Counted from the first letter of the stretch, positions 11,336-23,450 are shown. The stretch: 64,000 nt of DNA from Hippophae tibetana (GCA_037013495.1 CM072805.1:18200601-18264600); one strand, 5' to 3'. The notes: generated by a model from the sequence alone, not told the origin. Made by a program: numbers and translations.

Positions 11336-12658
11336 TGATAACTTTATAAAAGTAGAGTTAATTGGCCACTTCGAACTAGCTATTTGTCATGTTTTAAGAT
11401 GAATATTTCTTAAAATATATATCTTATATTCAATATGATATTGTAGGTAAAAATATATCAAATAGAGCAAAAATATGCAAAATATTGGGACAAATTCAAG
11501 AATTACAAAGTGCATCGAGGCACAAGAATAGTGCACTGCGACGCATTCATCTTGATTCATTGGGTATTCTTGAAATAAAACGACTCCCACCATGACATGG
11601 TCTTATGTGCACCATGGAAAAATCCTCTCGGGTCTACATTGGGGCACATATTTGATTGCATGCTGCGACATGCAATGAAGTGCACCACGGCCCGTGATTT
11701 TTGATTGCACACTTGAATGCCAAGTTTCTAAGTTCTAATCCTAATTGTATTGTGCTTAAAATTATCACTATATATATTTCATTAGGGTTAATAATATTGA
11801 ATACATAAGAAGCCACAAAAATCTAGAATTTATCAAAAGAGAGATCAAGAAAAGAAAAACATTGAGGCAACTGTATAATTAGCAAGAATATTACAAGAAC
11901 AATTAGATTCTTCTTCAAAGTTGGATCTTCATCATTTTCTTCATTTTTATTATAATTCTTATACTTATATATTTTTAATTATAATTTAGAACTATGAATA
12001 GCTTAGTTCTTATTCGGGATTTTTGATAAACCTAGCCATAAAACCATGTGATTGGTTTTATTTAGTTGAAAGATTTTCTCTATTAATAATTAATTTAATA
12101 ATTTTAATATTAATGCTTGACTTTTTTGGCCAATAATTATATGATTTAAGATTCATGTTTTAGCTTGACACAGTAAGTTTTTGAATCTGTCATAAAATTA
12201 TTATCACATAAATTGAAATGGTTTGATAGTATGATCGATGAATTTATGGCTTGATATATGTGATCATAATTGATGTGTGAATAAAATAGCATGTCAATGT
12301 GATTTTTTGCATATATTGATTGACAAATATTTATAGGTATATAAGAGCATATAACAAATTAACTAGATAGAGGAGCTAATCAATAATATTTGATATTTGA
12401 TATTGTATGTAGAGTGTTTAGGAGATTCCTAGATCCTAAGTCTTTAAATATTGTTTACTTCATCATTATTTGTGTCTTTGATTTAATTCATGGTTTAATC
12501 ATTAGTACATAATTCTTCTTTGTTACTCGCCTACATAACACTACAAATGCTACATATTAGTACTTAGTTATAAAAACAAATCACTCTTTATGGGATGATA
12601 CTCATATGTGACACACTTTATTACTAGGAAGACCTGTATACTTGCAAAATTGCTAGCA
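11336..12658 (+). repeat. Athila-like 3' LTR
   Basis: Collinear with the 5' LTR from TGATAACTTTATAAAAG to ACTTGCAAAATTGCTAGCA. It keeps about 80 bp (around 11540-11625) that the 5' copy lacks. Divergence is spread throughout, consistent with long neutral decay. Confidence 0.8.
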
Positions 12659-13136
12659 GTCCTCCTTTGCGAGCCTCAAAATGGTTGCATATATCGTGAT
12701 GGAAAGAAGCTGCTCAAACTAGTTCCAACTGGTGAAGGATATATGGTCATAGCGATGATGGCTGAGTATTTATGGTTGTATAACTCTAAGTAATCCATGA
12801 AAGCTTCGTCTAGTTGGTCCCAGAACTTGTGTCCCATTATGGTCAATCATCTCGTCGATCAAACTCTACTCGGTTATGGGTTTAACCCTGTGCACTTTAA
12901 TCATTGGATGATGCCGTATGGTTTTTTTCTGAGGTGGGGACCATTTAGGAGCTGGTGGCTCTGGTAGGTGCCCTGGGATGGACTAGAGAGCATTCTCCAT
13001 CATGTCCAGATAGGCCTTAGACTGGGCTCAACTTTTTAGGGGTAGTTGAGCTCATTTTTGAAAAGTAGGCATAGGTGTAGGAACAATAGCTCTAGTAGGT
13101 CATAAGAGAAATAGAAGGACTAGTGGATGGATGGTC
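12659..13136. other. No confirmed gene
   Basis: Slightly more GC-balanced than its surroundings. A short plus frame near 12608-12793 crosses the LTR end and has no family match. On the minus strand the reading around 12800-13030 is Pro/His-rich and loosely resembles a decayed gypsy Gag, but I could not tie it to a specific motif. Confidence 0.35.
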
Positions 13137-13760
13137 TGTTAGATGGCCAATTAGACCTTATGATTGTTAGTCGAAATCTAAGCATTTGATCAAGTTAGCA
13201 AAAAGATCATCCACCCCTTATGCATTTACAACTAGAACAAGAGTTAATGGGTGTAATTTATTATGTCCCCTGTTATATGTAAAGAGTGATCTCAACTAGC
13301 AAAAAGCCATTTAGGGCAACCTAGTAAGCTCTATGTCATCAGATAAGCATGACCACAAAATAATCTCAATAAAGAGATATATGGCCAATAATTGTTCCCT
13401 AATTTTTTTAATAGATAATTAGTAAGAGATAACTATGATGTAACAATAAGTATATCTACATGGGTAAGGGATACATATCAAGTTACTTATACTCTTTGTA
13501 TATTTACCATTGTATACATTCACACATAACTTGAAGTTATGTTTCAAATCACAACTCAACTTATCTAACATAACAGAGAATGACATCCAAATACTCTCTT
13601 TCTTATTTGTCATAATATAAGACCTAAATCTCCTCTATGTTCATCAAATCTCATTACTAAATTAAGCATCACAGGGCCAAAGGTAACCACCCATTAAGGT
13701 AGTCTGAGGTCCTACGAATTTCTTTGTCTCGTAGATCCATGGAGAAAAATCCTACATAGT
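13137..13760 (+). repeat. Putative Tat-like gypsy LTR
   Basis: Begins TGTTAGATGGCCAATTAGAC. Near 13640-13690 it has CTCATTACTAAATTAAGC followed by ATCACAGGGCC, which resembles the LTR 3' end of Tat-type elements (TTACTGACTTGAGCGTCGGAGG). It precedes a Tat-like Gag, as expected for a 5' LTR. The part 13330-13630 has a relative at 23160-23450. No matching 3' LTR or target duplication was found, so borders are tentative. Confidence 0.5.
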
Positions 13761-13889
13761 TAGGAAATAAGTGTGTTTTATTGGGCTAGAAAAATAATTT
13801 TTTTAAGCATTTCCCAATGTTTTCTAACTCTTCATATAACAGAGGATGAACTGGTGTAGACTCAAAAACCTAGCAATCATAATTGAGTC

Positions 13890-15340
13890 CATGTTCACAA
13901 TAGAGATCATGGCCATCTATCTTTGTGATAAATTTAAGTTTTTCAAATCATGCATATATGATGGCATTACAAACCCCATTAAGCATCTATAAAGCTTTAG
14001 GGGATGGATGGATCTTTATACATATACTGATGCAATCAGGTGTAAAGCATTTTAACTTATATCAATAGGCATAGCTAGAGCTTGGTACTATACCTTGAAG
14101 CCTATCACAATTAATTCCTTGTTATATATTGGGAAGTACTTTCTTTCACACTTATAGGCTAAGAGAAGAAGGCATAAGACCTTGGCACATCTATTGACTT
14201 TGCAATAGGGAAGGGATGAAACCTTGATTTTTTTTTTGAAAGAGTCAATTCAAAGAAAATACAAGTGGTATGTTGCCCAGACCCAGTGGACATTATGACC
14301 TTGCATTAAGCCCTATGTTAGGAAAGCTTGTGAAGGGACATGGCCAAGGATTTCCTTACAACTATTTATGAGGATGTACAACTGGTCAACAAGTACATAA
14401 AAACAAAAGAGATGAAAATAATAGAAAAAATCAAGAACATTCTGAAAAAGAGGCTGGTAACCAAAAGCATAAGGGTAAAGATAATCCCCCACATCGTGAA
14501 AATAAAATGGTTAGGCTAGACCATAATAAAAATAGGAAGATCAGAGGTATAAATATCACCCATCCTAGGCATGGCCTCCAAGCTTACACCCATCCCAATA
14601 TAAAAAGAGAGGTTGTGCTGATGTAACTTAGATGACAGTGCATACTGCACTCGCTTGGGACATCGAGTGTTAGGAATTGAAACATGAAATTGAGTACTTG
14701 GTCATAAAAGGTTACTTAGAGAAATTTGTGAACAACCTAAAGTGACAACAACAAGAGGCCATTGAGGATAGTTCAAATAATGCTCGAAAGGCACTCATCC
14801 AAGAGGCCACCTCAAGCTAGGAGGTACAAACTACCCCTACACATAACCAAGTCAAAGACCTAAAAATGGCATGTTGAAGGTTTATTCATCCCCTTATTAA
14901 TGCTCTGATGGTCATTATTCATATGCCTAATATAAATATGCACCAAATATTGTTCCACATCGAGTAACTTAGCAGATTTTTTGTTCTTTGAGGCCTAGAA
15001 ACAAATGAAGCTTTCCTATGATTTTAAGTTGATAACTACCTTTTTGATAAGATTCTATAGACTTCTACTCATCCCAAAAAATAGTGTGACCTTCATGGCT
15101 ATAATCGAATAGGGGTACCAATGCAAGAACAATCATGGTGGACTTTCTCATTATGGATTGCCCATCCTCATACAATGAAATTATGGGAAGACCATTTCTA
15201 CATGCAGCCAAGTTCGTAGCTTCAACCCATCATCTTGCCTTAAAATTCTTGACAGACATTTGTGCTTGAAGAATAGAAGATAGCAAGGGGATGCTATGCA
15301 ATGGAATTTGGAAGGGACAAAAGTAAGGTCCTATAAAGCC
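13890..15340 (+). pseudogene. Tat-like Ty3/gypsy Gag and protease, decayed
   Basis: Reading across frames gives a retrotransposon Gag core. FKFFKSCIYDGITNPIKHL near 13930-13990 is followed by a (A/G)IARAWYYTLKPITINS segment (14070-14120) and a RHKTLAHLLTLQ-like region (14170-14210). Known relatives read YDG(T)xDP...HL...(A)ARxWFxxLPxxSI. The linker motif E-YLVIKGYLEKFV lies near 14680-14730. The protease C-terminal part with MVDFLIMDCPSSYN and IMGRPFL lies near 15134-15200. Stops are frequent and no RT follows, so the element is truncated after protease. Confidence 0.7.
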
Positions 15341-15696
15341 AAAAGCAAACAATGCCTCCTCTACTAGTTTTTTTCCTTTAGTTTTTTACAATTTTACATT
15401 GTTGCAATATTTAGTGAAATAAAGAACCCTAGCTAACCATACTTTTAATTTATGTTTTTTCTTTTATTCGTATGCAATTTGAATTTTTTTAATTGAATAA
15501 AGTTACTACTTAGGCCACGTATAGCTATCTACAACTATTAAATCTACTCTTGGAAGTAAATATCGGAGAGAAAAGTCCAATAACAAATTGAAAAATGGGA
15601 CTGAGCAATCTCTACTCTAAGGAGTCCTAGAGGCCTTTAGTGTGACACTACCAGGGACATAGCTTCCCAAACTCCATGGAGTACATGAGACCCTTA
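15341..15696. other. Tat-like fragment tail
   Basis: 15350-15540 is the reverse complement of 2000-2170 (shared TTTTTTCCTTTAGTTTTTTA and the spacing around it), so it belongs to the same repeat family. No coding motif. Confidence 0.5.
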
Positions 15697-15811
15697 GTCT
15701 AGAAATTCCTATTTAAATCTTCATTTTTATTTCCATAGCTTTCTTGAGTAATGTATGAACAATTGTAAGCTGAAAGAGAAAATATTGAAGATTTCTTGAA
15801 TAATTCCTTCA
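15697..15811. repeat. 115-bp block inverted relative to 22440-22555
   Basis: The block containing GAACAATTGTAAGCTGAAAG, then GAAGATTTCTTGAATAATTC, is the reverse complement (roughly 80-85 percent by eye) of 22440-22555 in the copia-linked LTR to the right. It looks like a piece of the same LTR family in the opposite orientation. The similarity stops sharply on both sides. Confidence 0.6.
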
Positions 15812-16509
15812 TAGAACTATTTTATTGAACTTCTATTTTTCTTTTTGTTTATAAACTATGGGCTGCTACTTTCATATTGTTATAGTGATGTGTATTTACT
15901 CAAACATAGGTGCACACCACTATTAGATTAACAACTTCCTTTATAACAAATCTAACATATTTTGGTTGCAATCATCACAGATATAACAACTTTTAGCATA
16001 TGTTAGTATAGGTGTTGATGCTCACCACCTATCTTTTATTGGGTGGTTATAGCATTTGATAATGTCATGTATATATTGCAAACATGTAGCATACATGAAA
16101 ATGATAATATGCTACATATACTACACATATATTATAGTAAAAAGTATGTTATATGCATAGCCAGTATAGATAGCTTGCACACCTAAATATAAATATGCAT
16201 ATGCCTATATGTGTTGCATACATTTCATATGCAACACAGTAATAGGCTTGTCATATGCACGATCTATGTAGGCAGTTGACATGCATATACTGCATCTACT
16301 GCATATACATACTGGTATGATACACATGTCACACATGCAGATATTATGCACATAGGTGACCATAGTGTAGAGCTATAATGCATATTTGTATCTTGTAGTG
16401 TACATGATTTATACATGCTATGCATGGTTAGATTTCATCATCAACATTTTCAAGAATGAAATCAAATATGGCTTCTACACCATCCCTCTAACTTAGTGGT
16501 ACTTTATTA
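15812..16509. other. No gene; TGCATA/ATGCAT-rich stretch
   Basis: 16040-16440 is unusually rich in alternating purine-pyrimidine steps (ATGCATAT, TGCATACAT, CATATGCA). No open frame or LTR border was established. It could be the decayed left LTR of the minus-strand copia element, but it does not match the right-hand LTR sequence. Confidence 0.4.
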
Positions 16510-19500
16510 ACACTAAATTTGCCTTTAAGAAATTGAAAGGGATCTAAAGGAGAGGTTATGTTAAGATGTCTATTGGTTGGTCATAGGATGTGAGGTATTG
16601 GAAACTTAGCTACTTTTGAAGCACTTTTTCCTAAATAAAATGGAAATCTAGCTAAACATGTTTAGTATTTAAATGGCAAATGAGGTTAGATGTTAAACCA
16701 AATCATTCATGTTATCATACCATATAATAGGAAGAAATGAAATAGGTATACATATTTCATGTAGAAGAACCTGTAACCAAATGACTTCAGTAGCTATATT
16801 GGAAAGACATCTATATTCAACATCGGTACTGGATCGAGAGACAATGTCTTGTTTCCTAGCAGACCAGATAATTATTTTGGCACCAAGAAAGATACAAATA
16901 CTAGATGTATATTGTCTTGTATATAGGCATGATTCCCAATATGAGTTAGTAACACCATTAATATGGAGTGCTATTGAAGGCTTGAATTCTATCCTATGAT
17001 CTATGGTGCCATTAAGATAATGAAAGATTCTCTTCACTATTGTCTAGTATAGATCTTTAGGAAGACTCATGTACTGACATACCTTATTGATAGAAAAGGC
17101 AACATCAGGCTGTGTCATGGTGACATATTGAAGAGCACCAATAGTAGTCCTATATAAGGGTGCATTACTAAAATTTTCACCATCCTTAGCCCTTAATTGA
17201 ACTTAAAATCATTGGAATGACAATAGGTTTGGCATGAAGCAATTGAGCCTTTTTGAGCATAGACATGATGTATTTAGTATGTTTAAGTAGTAAAGAAACA
17301 TTTGCAAGTTGAGAGACTTTATTACCATAAAGTAATATACGTTGCCCATATTTTTCAAATCAAATTTGTCATTGAGAAGCTGAATAAAGGCATTCACCTT
17401 GGTTGTATCAAACCCAGTGATGATCATATAATCAACATACACAATGACATAGATGAATTATATGGTACAAGTCATGCAAAATAGTATGTCATTAGACTTT
17501 GCCCTTGTGAAGCCAATAATATGTCAAACCATGCCCATAGAGCTTGCTTTAATCCATTCAAATATATTTTGAGATGGCAAACATAGTTAGGTCATTGTTT
17601 TTCTACAAAACTAGTAGGTTATTCCATGTATACTTCTTTTTGTAGATTTCCATTGAGAAAAGGAATTATTTATTTTTAATTTTCAAAATACCTAATGATT
17701 ACTTAAGGCAATGGATAAAATAACTTGAGCAGTGACATATTTTACCACAGGGCTGAATGATTCCACAAAGTCACAACCTGCTACTTATAAGTAACCTTTA
17801 GTAACTAGCCTAGATTTTAACTTTTCCAATGAGCCATCAGCTCTTTTCTTAATCCTGAAAAGCCACTTGTTGTCAATTATATTTTCGTTAGTAGGATATG
17901 GAACCAATTTCCATGTATTATTTCTCATAAAGGCATCATATTCATCTTTCATGTGCTGAAACCAGCCTTCATGAGCCAAATCTTGTTTAATAGTTTGTGG
18001 TAAGGCGATATTATGTATGGAAACAAAGGATCTGGGTATGATTGAAATAGCTTTTTATTTGGTTATCATGCTGTGAGTATTGGGTGGATTTTCTTATGGA
18101 GAAGAAATAGTTTTGGAACGAGTAAGTATGGCATGAGTATTAGGTGTATTGATAGGTAATGAAGAATGTTATGTGGAATTGGTATAGGTGGATCGTGAAC
18201 AAGAACCAATATGTAAGTTAAGTTGTAGAGTTACACATGAGTTGTGTATATCATTAGGTGGTTGCTGAAATGACAACTTATGGGAACTAGTTGGATTATT
18301 TTGTGTAATATTAAGAGGTGGGTTAGTATTTGTAGGAAACATAGTTGAGACACAGGTTATGAAAGGGCGACTTTAGTGATAGAAAGGAGAAATGTTTTGG
18401 AATTGAGCTGGCTAAATGAGTTACAATTTTATTGGAGAAAGGAAGCTATTTTATTCAAAAATGAAATGATGTGAGATTAAAAGCTTACCTTCATTTGTAA
18501 TACATTTGTAGCCTTTGTGACAGAGACTATACCTGAGAAAGGCACATGCTATAGATTTGAAGGCAAACTTGTGTTGATTGAATGACTTTGTCAAAGGGTA
18601 ACACTTGTACCCGAATGTCTTTAAGAAACTATAATAAAGTAAAACTGAAAAGAGAGTCTCCAAAGAGCTTTTCTAATCCAATACTAAACTTCGCAGTTTG
18701 TTGACCAAAAATGTTATAGTATATAATACTTCATCCAAATACTTTAATGGCATAAATTCTTAGGCTAACATGCTTAACCTTATTCAAACAATCTATTGAT
18801 GTTTTCTTTCTGCTAACCCATTCTATTCAAATGTGTAAAGACATGATATATATCTGGGTATTCCATCCAAGCTAAGTGCATTATTAAGGCTATCATATTC
18901 TCCACCTCCATCAGATTAAAAAACTTTAATGCATCTACTAGTTAGTAAGCCACTCAACTTTTTCTTTAAATAGCAAAAATGATTTTTTTATTGAGATTTT
19001 TCTTTCAAAAAATAAATCCAGTTGAAATGTGAGAATTCATCAATGAAATGCACATACCACCTATAACCAAGATTAGATAGCATAGGTAAGGGTCCCCAAA
19101 ATTAGAATGGATAACATCTAAAGGAGTTGTAGCTTTATTTATAACAAAAACAAATGGTAATTTGTGTGTTTTTCCTAATTGACAAGCATCACATATAGAC
19201 TGATTTTTGTTCAAAGACAATTCACATCTAATATTAAACTTATTCATTATAGCTTTAGTAACTTTGAGAGATGGATGATCCAATCTATTGTGCCACAAAG
19301 TTAGGTTAGATATATCGAAATAGACTTCCTTATTGACTATGTTTTAATCATTTTTGCCTTGTGTCGAACTGATGTGGGCTTATGGATATATCGTAAAATG
19401 TCCATGAAATGATAATTATCTGTGAAAAGCCACATCAAATGCATACATTCCATTCTTTAGTTTCCCTTGCATGAGCCTCTGCACTGTGTTCTTATCCTTC

Positions 19501-20830
19501 ACATACACACAATCAGAATTCCATGAGAACATTAATTTCCTTAGTAAATTGAGCCACGCTAAGAAGGTTTTTAGTGATGGATGGAAAATGTAACATATTT
19601 GACAAAATGAATTTCTTGTTTGGATTATGAGTAGAAGAGATGAAAGATATACTAATGTTCGTAATTTTTTTCCTACTTGTAGTTATTTGTTCCCTATGAA
19701 CTCAGTTTTGATAGCCAAGTTGAGTGGATCAACAATGATATGATGAGTAGCACCACTATCAGTGAACCAACATGGATCACAAAAATAATTCTGGTTGGCA
19801 AGAAAGTAGTAGTAGGTTAATTGATCATAGGGATATTAATTGACATAAGCGAGTGTAATACATAAGTGGTTGCATCAGTGTAGTTATGGAAATGGTATTC
19901 GATGACTAATTGCATGGGGTAGTCATTTGTTTTTGGTTTTGAGTCACTAGTGTTGCATAATTCAATGTAGTCCATGTAATAGGGCTGAAGATAGCAACTT
20001 GAGCTTGAGGAACATTTTGGCTATTGAAAGAAGCATTTGTAGATCTTTGATTTGTTATTGGGTATATTTTTGATTTATTGTTAGGTATATATATGATTTG
20101 TTATTGGGTATGCATAAAAGGTGGATTGATTAGCTGGGGAGAACTAGTAAGGAAACATTATTTGAGGAGCATTTTATTATAGAATTAATGAACTGGTCGA
20201 GCAGGAGGATTAGGTGGAAATTTATTTTTCTTGGTTTGATTTGGTATCATATGTGCATCAAATGAATGCCAATATTTGTTAGCAACATGGCCCAACTTAA
20301 CACAAATTTGGCACTGTGGTTTATTTGTGCTATAGTTTTTTCCTTTGCCTTTGTTAAAACTATGAAAGTTTTGAAAAGGTGGCATGCCATTGTGTAATGG
20401 ATTTCTACTAAATGAAATATTTTGATGAGGAAAGTAGATGGGTTGAGGATTTTGTGGGAAATGGGTATGATATGCTTGTTCTTTTCTAAAATCACCTTGC
20501 ACTTTGTCTAAATGGTATATCAAATTGATAGGAGTAACAAATTGTGTTTGATTGGGAAAGGTGTCATAGGCGGTTTTTGGACAATATTCACATTTGTTAA
20601 GGGTATCATATTTTCAAGATTAGTTGTAGGTAACAAAGATATAGGCATGTTCCTTCTCTTCAATCTGCTTTCATGGCTCAACAGTTTGTGCAACATGTCT
20701 TGCAATTTCACACACTCTACAAAAGCTAATTGAGATGTTAAGGATTGCACATGCTATCATATTCACTAATATACATGCCTTTCTTCTTAACATAACTCAT
20801 TTCAACCTTGTACTACATTATTCTAGCCCT

Positions 20831-21883
20831 TAAGGTGGCGTTTGGTTCGTAGAATGGAATGGGAATGGGAATGAAATGGAATGGAAAGGAAACAATGTTG
20901 TTTGGTTTGACCACTTGTATCAAGCTTAGAATCAAGATTACAGTGTTTGCTTTGCCACAGGAATGGAATGAAAAAAAAATGTAAATTACCTTAATACCCC
21001 TACATTCAGTAAAGTTCAAATAATATCATTTAATTACTATTTTTTCGTGAGACAAAATACATTATTGAAATTATTATTTTCCTAAATAATTATTACTTAA
21101 TTAAAAAGAAAACATATTATTAAAATTATTATTTTTCTAAATAAGGTTTAGGGTTTTGAGGTTTGGGATTTAGGATTTGAGGTTTAGGGTTTAGGGCTAT
21201 ATTTGTGGGTTAAGGTTTAGGGTTAAAATTATTATTTTTCTAAAAAGTGTTTAGGGTTTTAGAATTTGGGATTTTGGATTTAGAGTTTAGGGTTTTAGGA
21301 TTCGGAATTTGCGGTTTAGAGTTTTGGGTTTTGGGATTTAGGGTTTAGGATTTAAGATTTAGGATTTGAGGATTTAGGTTTTAGGGTTCAGGATTTTGGG
21401 ATTTAGGGTTTAGGGTTTAGGGTTTAGGGTTTAGGGTTTAGGGTTTAGGGTTTAGTGTTTAGTGTTTTGGGATTTAGGTTTTAAGGTTTAGGGTTTAGCG
21501 ATTTAGGGATTAGGGATTTGTTGTTTTGAGATTTTGGGTTTAGGGTTTTAGGATTTGGATTTAGGGTTTAGGATTTTAGGATTTAGGATTTTAAGATTTA
21601 GGGTTTAGGGATTTGGGATTTGGGTTTGGGTTTGGGTTTGGGGTTTTTGGTTTAGGGATTTGAGATTTGAGTTTAGGGTTAATTTGGGGTAAGGGTAAAA
21701 TTGGAAAAACAAAATTGAGATTGGGAATGGAATAATGATTCCTAAAGGGGGAGAAGGAATCACAATTCCTTCTCCTATAGTAATCGATTTCATTCCGTAC
21801 CCTCCATTCAGCCCAATCAAACACACAAATAGAAGGAATCAATTCTTATTCCTTTACATTCCCTTCAACCGAACCTCACCTAA
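20831..21883. mobile_element. Harbinger-like MITE (20834-21880) with TAA target duplication
   Basis: A 1,047-bp element splits copia gag. TAA stands on both sides (20831-20833 and 21881-21883). The ends are imperfect inverted repeats: GGTGGCGTTTGGTTCG at left, and GGTGAGGTTCGGTTGAAG read inward from the right. Subterminal GGAATGG-type repeats extend the inverted similarity. A 3-bp TAA/TTA duplication with G-rich, GTTTGGTT-containing ends is typical of PIF/Harbinger MITEs in plants. There is no transposase. The core is telomere-like repeat. Short open frames inside it (Pro/Asn-rich on the minus strand) are repeat artefacts. Confidence 0.8.
21138..21680. repeat. Degenerate TTTAGGG (plant telomere-type) array
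   Basis: The stretch is built of TTTAGGG and variants (TTTAGGA, TTTTGGG, ATTTAGG). A near-perfect run of about seven units lies at 21403-21455. TTTAGGG is the Arabidopsis-type plant telomere unit. It lies inside the MITE, so it is interstitial and mobile rather than a chromosome end. Confidence 0.85.
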
Positions 21884-22298
21884 GTGTGAGAAGAAATATA
21901 TCTCAAGATAGCCATGTTTCACAACTTATGTCAGAATCTTGCATTTTCTTTACAAACTCATCAGTCATAGATCCTACCATCCAAGAACTAATCATTTGAT
22001 CTTGATGAACCCAAAACATGTATTCAACATTCACAGTTCTATTGATACATAATTTTTCAAGGCATTTGTAGACACCATTCACAAAGTTTTCTAAATAATA
22101 ACATTTTAGCATGCACAATATTTGTTTTCTCCACACAATGTAATTTTCTTTATCTAATTTCATGGTGAGTACCTGATTATGGAAAGAAATGATCTCATAC
22201 TCTATTTTTGTGCAATCACAATTGCTACTTTCCCTATCTTTAAGTACTTTCACTTTGATTGATTCTTGCAAAAGTTTTCTTACGCCTATAAAGGATGC

Positions 22299-22310
22299 TC
22301 TGATACCATG
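22299..22310 (-). other. Primer-binding site (initiator tRNA-Met type)
   Basis: The minus strand reads TGGTATCAGAGC directly beside the LTR end (...GATTTTGACA). This is the standard copia site complementary to initiator methionine tRNA and fixes the element's orientation. Confidence 0.9.
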
Positions 22311-22792
22311 TCAAAATCTATAAGAATTGTGGACTTTTCAATCTCAAAAGGTTAATCCAATGGTTGAGACACTCACAATCCTTATAAAATCTATCATAGT
22401 ATAGTAATTAATCAATGTGAGACATTACTCTTAACATAAATGAATTATTCAAGAAATCTTCTTCAATCTTTTCTCTCTCAGTTGACAATTGTTCATGCAT
22501 AGCTCAAAAAATTTATGAAAATAAAAATAAAGATTTAAACAAGAATTTCTAAGGGATATTAGGGCTTCATTCGATTGGGCCAAAAAATGTGTGCCTCACT
22601 TCACCAAATATAATATAATAAAATAGGTTAAAAATACAAAGTGATGTGTTTTGCAAAAGATAAAGAACCATACTTTAAGAGGGGATTTTAAGAATAATGT
22701 CTCATATTGATTAAGTACTATAATATGATAGAGTTTACAAAGATCGTGGATGTCTCCAACCTTTTGGAATTGGAAAGCCCATGATTCTTATG
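22311..22792. repeat. Copia LTR end facing an inverted LTR end
   Basis: 22311-22430 is the end of the minus-strand LTR, starting TGTCAAAATC on the plus strand. 22690-22792 is the same roughly 105-bp sequence inverted, ending GATTTTGACA. Shared blocks include AATGTCTCA(C/T)ATTGATTAA and CTATCAT. Between them lies about 260 bp, of which 22440-22555 resembles 15697-15811. Two LTR ends of one family pointing away from each other are likelier than a single LTR with 100-bp inverted termini. Confidence 0.6.
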
Positions 22793-23159
22793 GATTTTGA
22801 CACTTAGTGCCCTAAGAGAGCATGCACCCCGATAAGCCCATGAATAAAAAGCATATCGACATGTGAGCTATGCACTTTTAGGGTAAAAGCCGCCAAAAAT
22901 TCATAGAAATTGAGGCATTTTACGTTATAAGAAGCACCCTAACGATAGGATATACACTCTAGACTATAACTAATTTGGAGAGCATCTTAACATGGTTCTT
23001 ATCACCCCATAATTGGCCATAGTTATTAAGTCCAAGAATCGTTTTTGTTTTCTACACCACACCAAAATGCAAACTTAATTCCAATCAATAATTGAATACA
23101 TCTCAAATGACAATTAAAGAGTAGATATAGTCAACAAAAAGTATTATGGGATAGCCCAA
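22793..23159. other. No recognisable gene
   Basis: Nothing recognised apart from general repeat-like composition. Confidence 0.4.
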
Positions 23160-23450
23160 TAAGCTCTTAATAAAGACATAAATGGTTAGTAATTATTTCC
23201 TAATTATTCAAAATAGATAATTATGGAGAGAAAATTACTATACTATAACAATTTTATCTATATGAGTAAGAAATACATATCAAGTTACTTCTACTCCCAA
23301 TATATATTCATCATTGTATACAATAACATATAACTTGAAGTCATATCTTATATCACAACTCAATTTCTCCCACGTAAGAGAGCACATTTAACACTCTCTT
23401 TTCTATTCATCACATTGTTAGAAATCCTAATGAGTCTTTTATCTCATAAA
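23160..23450 (+). repeat. Relative of the putative Tat-like LTR at 13330-13630
   Basis: Collinear blocks shared with 13330-13630: AATA(A/G)AGA(C/T)ATA, GGGATACATATCAAGTTACTT-like, CATTGTATAC and ACATAACTTGAAGT. It is in direct orientation and decayed. Probably a truncated LTR of the same family. Confidence 0.6.

Larger units (their letters stand above)
3547..12658 (+). mobile_element. Athila-like Ty3/gypsy element, old and deleted, with nested solo LTR
   Basis: Two long direct repeats, 3547-4788 and 11336-12658, flank Gag, protease, a truncated RT and an integrase tail in the order of a plant Athila/Tat gypsy element. Both repeats begin TGA(C/T)AACT(A/T)TATAAAAG and end near (CC/GC)A. The 5' repeat is followed by a degraded Athila-style primer-binding site. 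The total of about 9.1 kb includes a 1.8-kb foreign solo LTR at 7020-8814. The LTRs are roughly 80-85 percent identical by eye, so insertion is old. Flanking pentamers (ATCCA and GTCCT) do not match convincingly, so the outer borders are accurate only to a few bases. Confidence 0.8.
16510..22271 (-). pseudogene. Copia Gag-Pol polyprotein, decayed
   Basis: Minus-strand pieces in order. Gag: 22271-21903 (LDKENYIVWRKQIL, WVHQDQMISSWM) and, after the insertion, 20750-20520. A CCHC finger is at about 20300-20260 (CQICVKLGHVANKYWH; the last Cys appears replaced by Tyr). The integrase zinc region is 19298-19005 (WHNRLDHPS...CDACQLGKTHKLPF). The integrase C-terminal region is 18663-18451 (FLKTFGYKCYP...HKGYKC). 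The RT start is 17979-17785 (NNTWKLVP...KWLFRIKKRADGS). The RT active site near 17440 reads YVDY instead of YVDD. RNase H is 17037-16693 with a tail to about 16510. In active elements this precursor yields particle, integration and cDNA-synthesis proteins; here it is non-functional. Confidence 0.85.
16510..22310 (-). mobile_element. Decayed Ty1/copia element, minus strand, interrupted in gag
   Basis: On the minus strand the order is primer-binding site (22299-22310), Gag, nucleocapsid finger, integrase, reverse transcriptase and RNase H. Integrase before RT defines Ty1/copia. The coding region is split by a 1,047-bp inverted-repeat element at 20834-21880 and broken by many stops. The right LTR abuts the primer site at 22311. 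A matching left LTR was not found, so the left border (about 16510) is the end of recognisable RNase H tail. Confidence 0.85.

Noticed and set aside
13419-13613. Minus-strand open frame in the Tat-like LTR
   Set aside because: Lies within a repeat that recurs at 23160-23450 without the frame.
21138-21680. True chromosome end
   Set aside because: The array is degenerate, inside a bounded element, and flanked on both sides by one split copia gag.
21591-21842. Pro/Asn-rich peptides on the minus strand
   Set aside because: Translation of telomere-like repeats inside the MITE.
22311-22792. A simple 480-bp MITE with 105-bp inverted ends
   Set aside because: The left end is the copia LTR terminus next to its primer site. 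A DNA-transposon reading would need that to be coincidence. Kept only as an open question in the findings.
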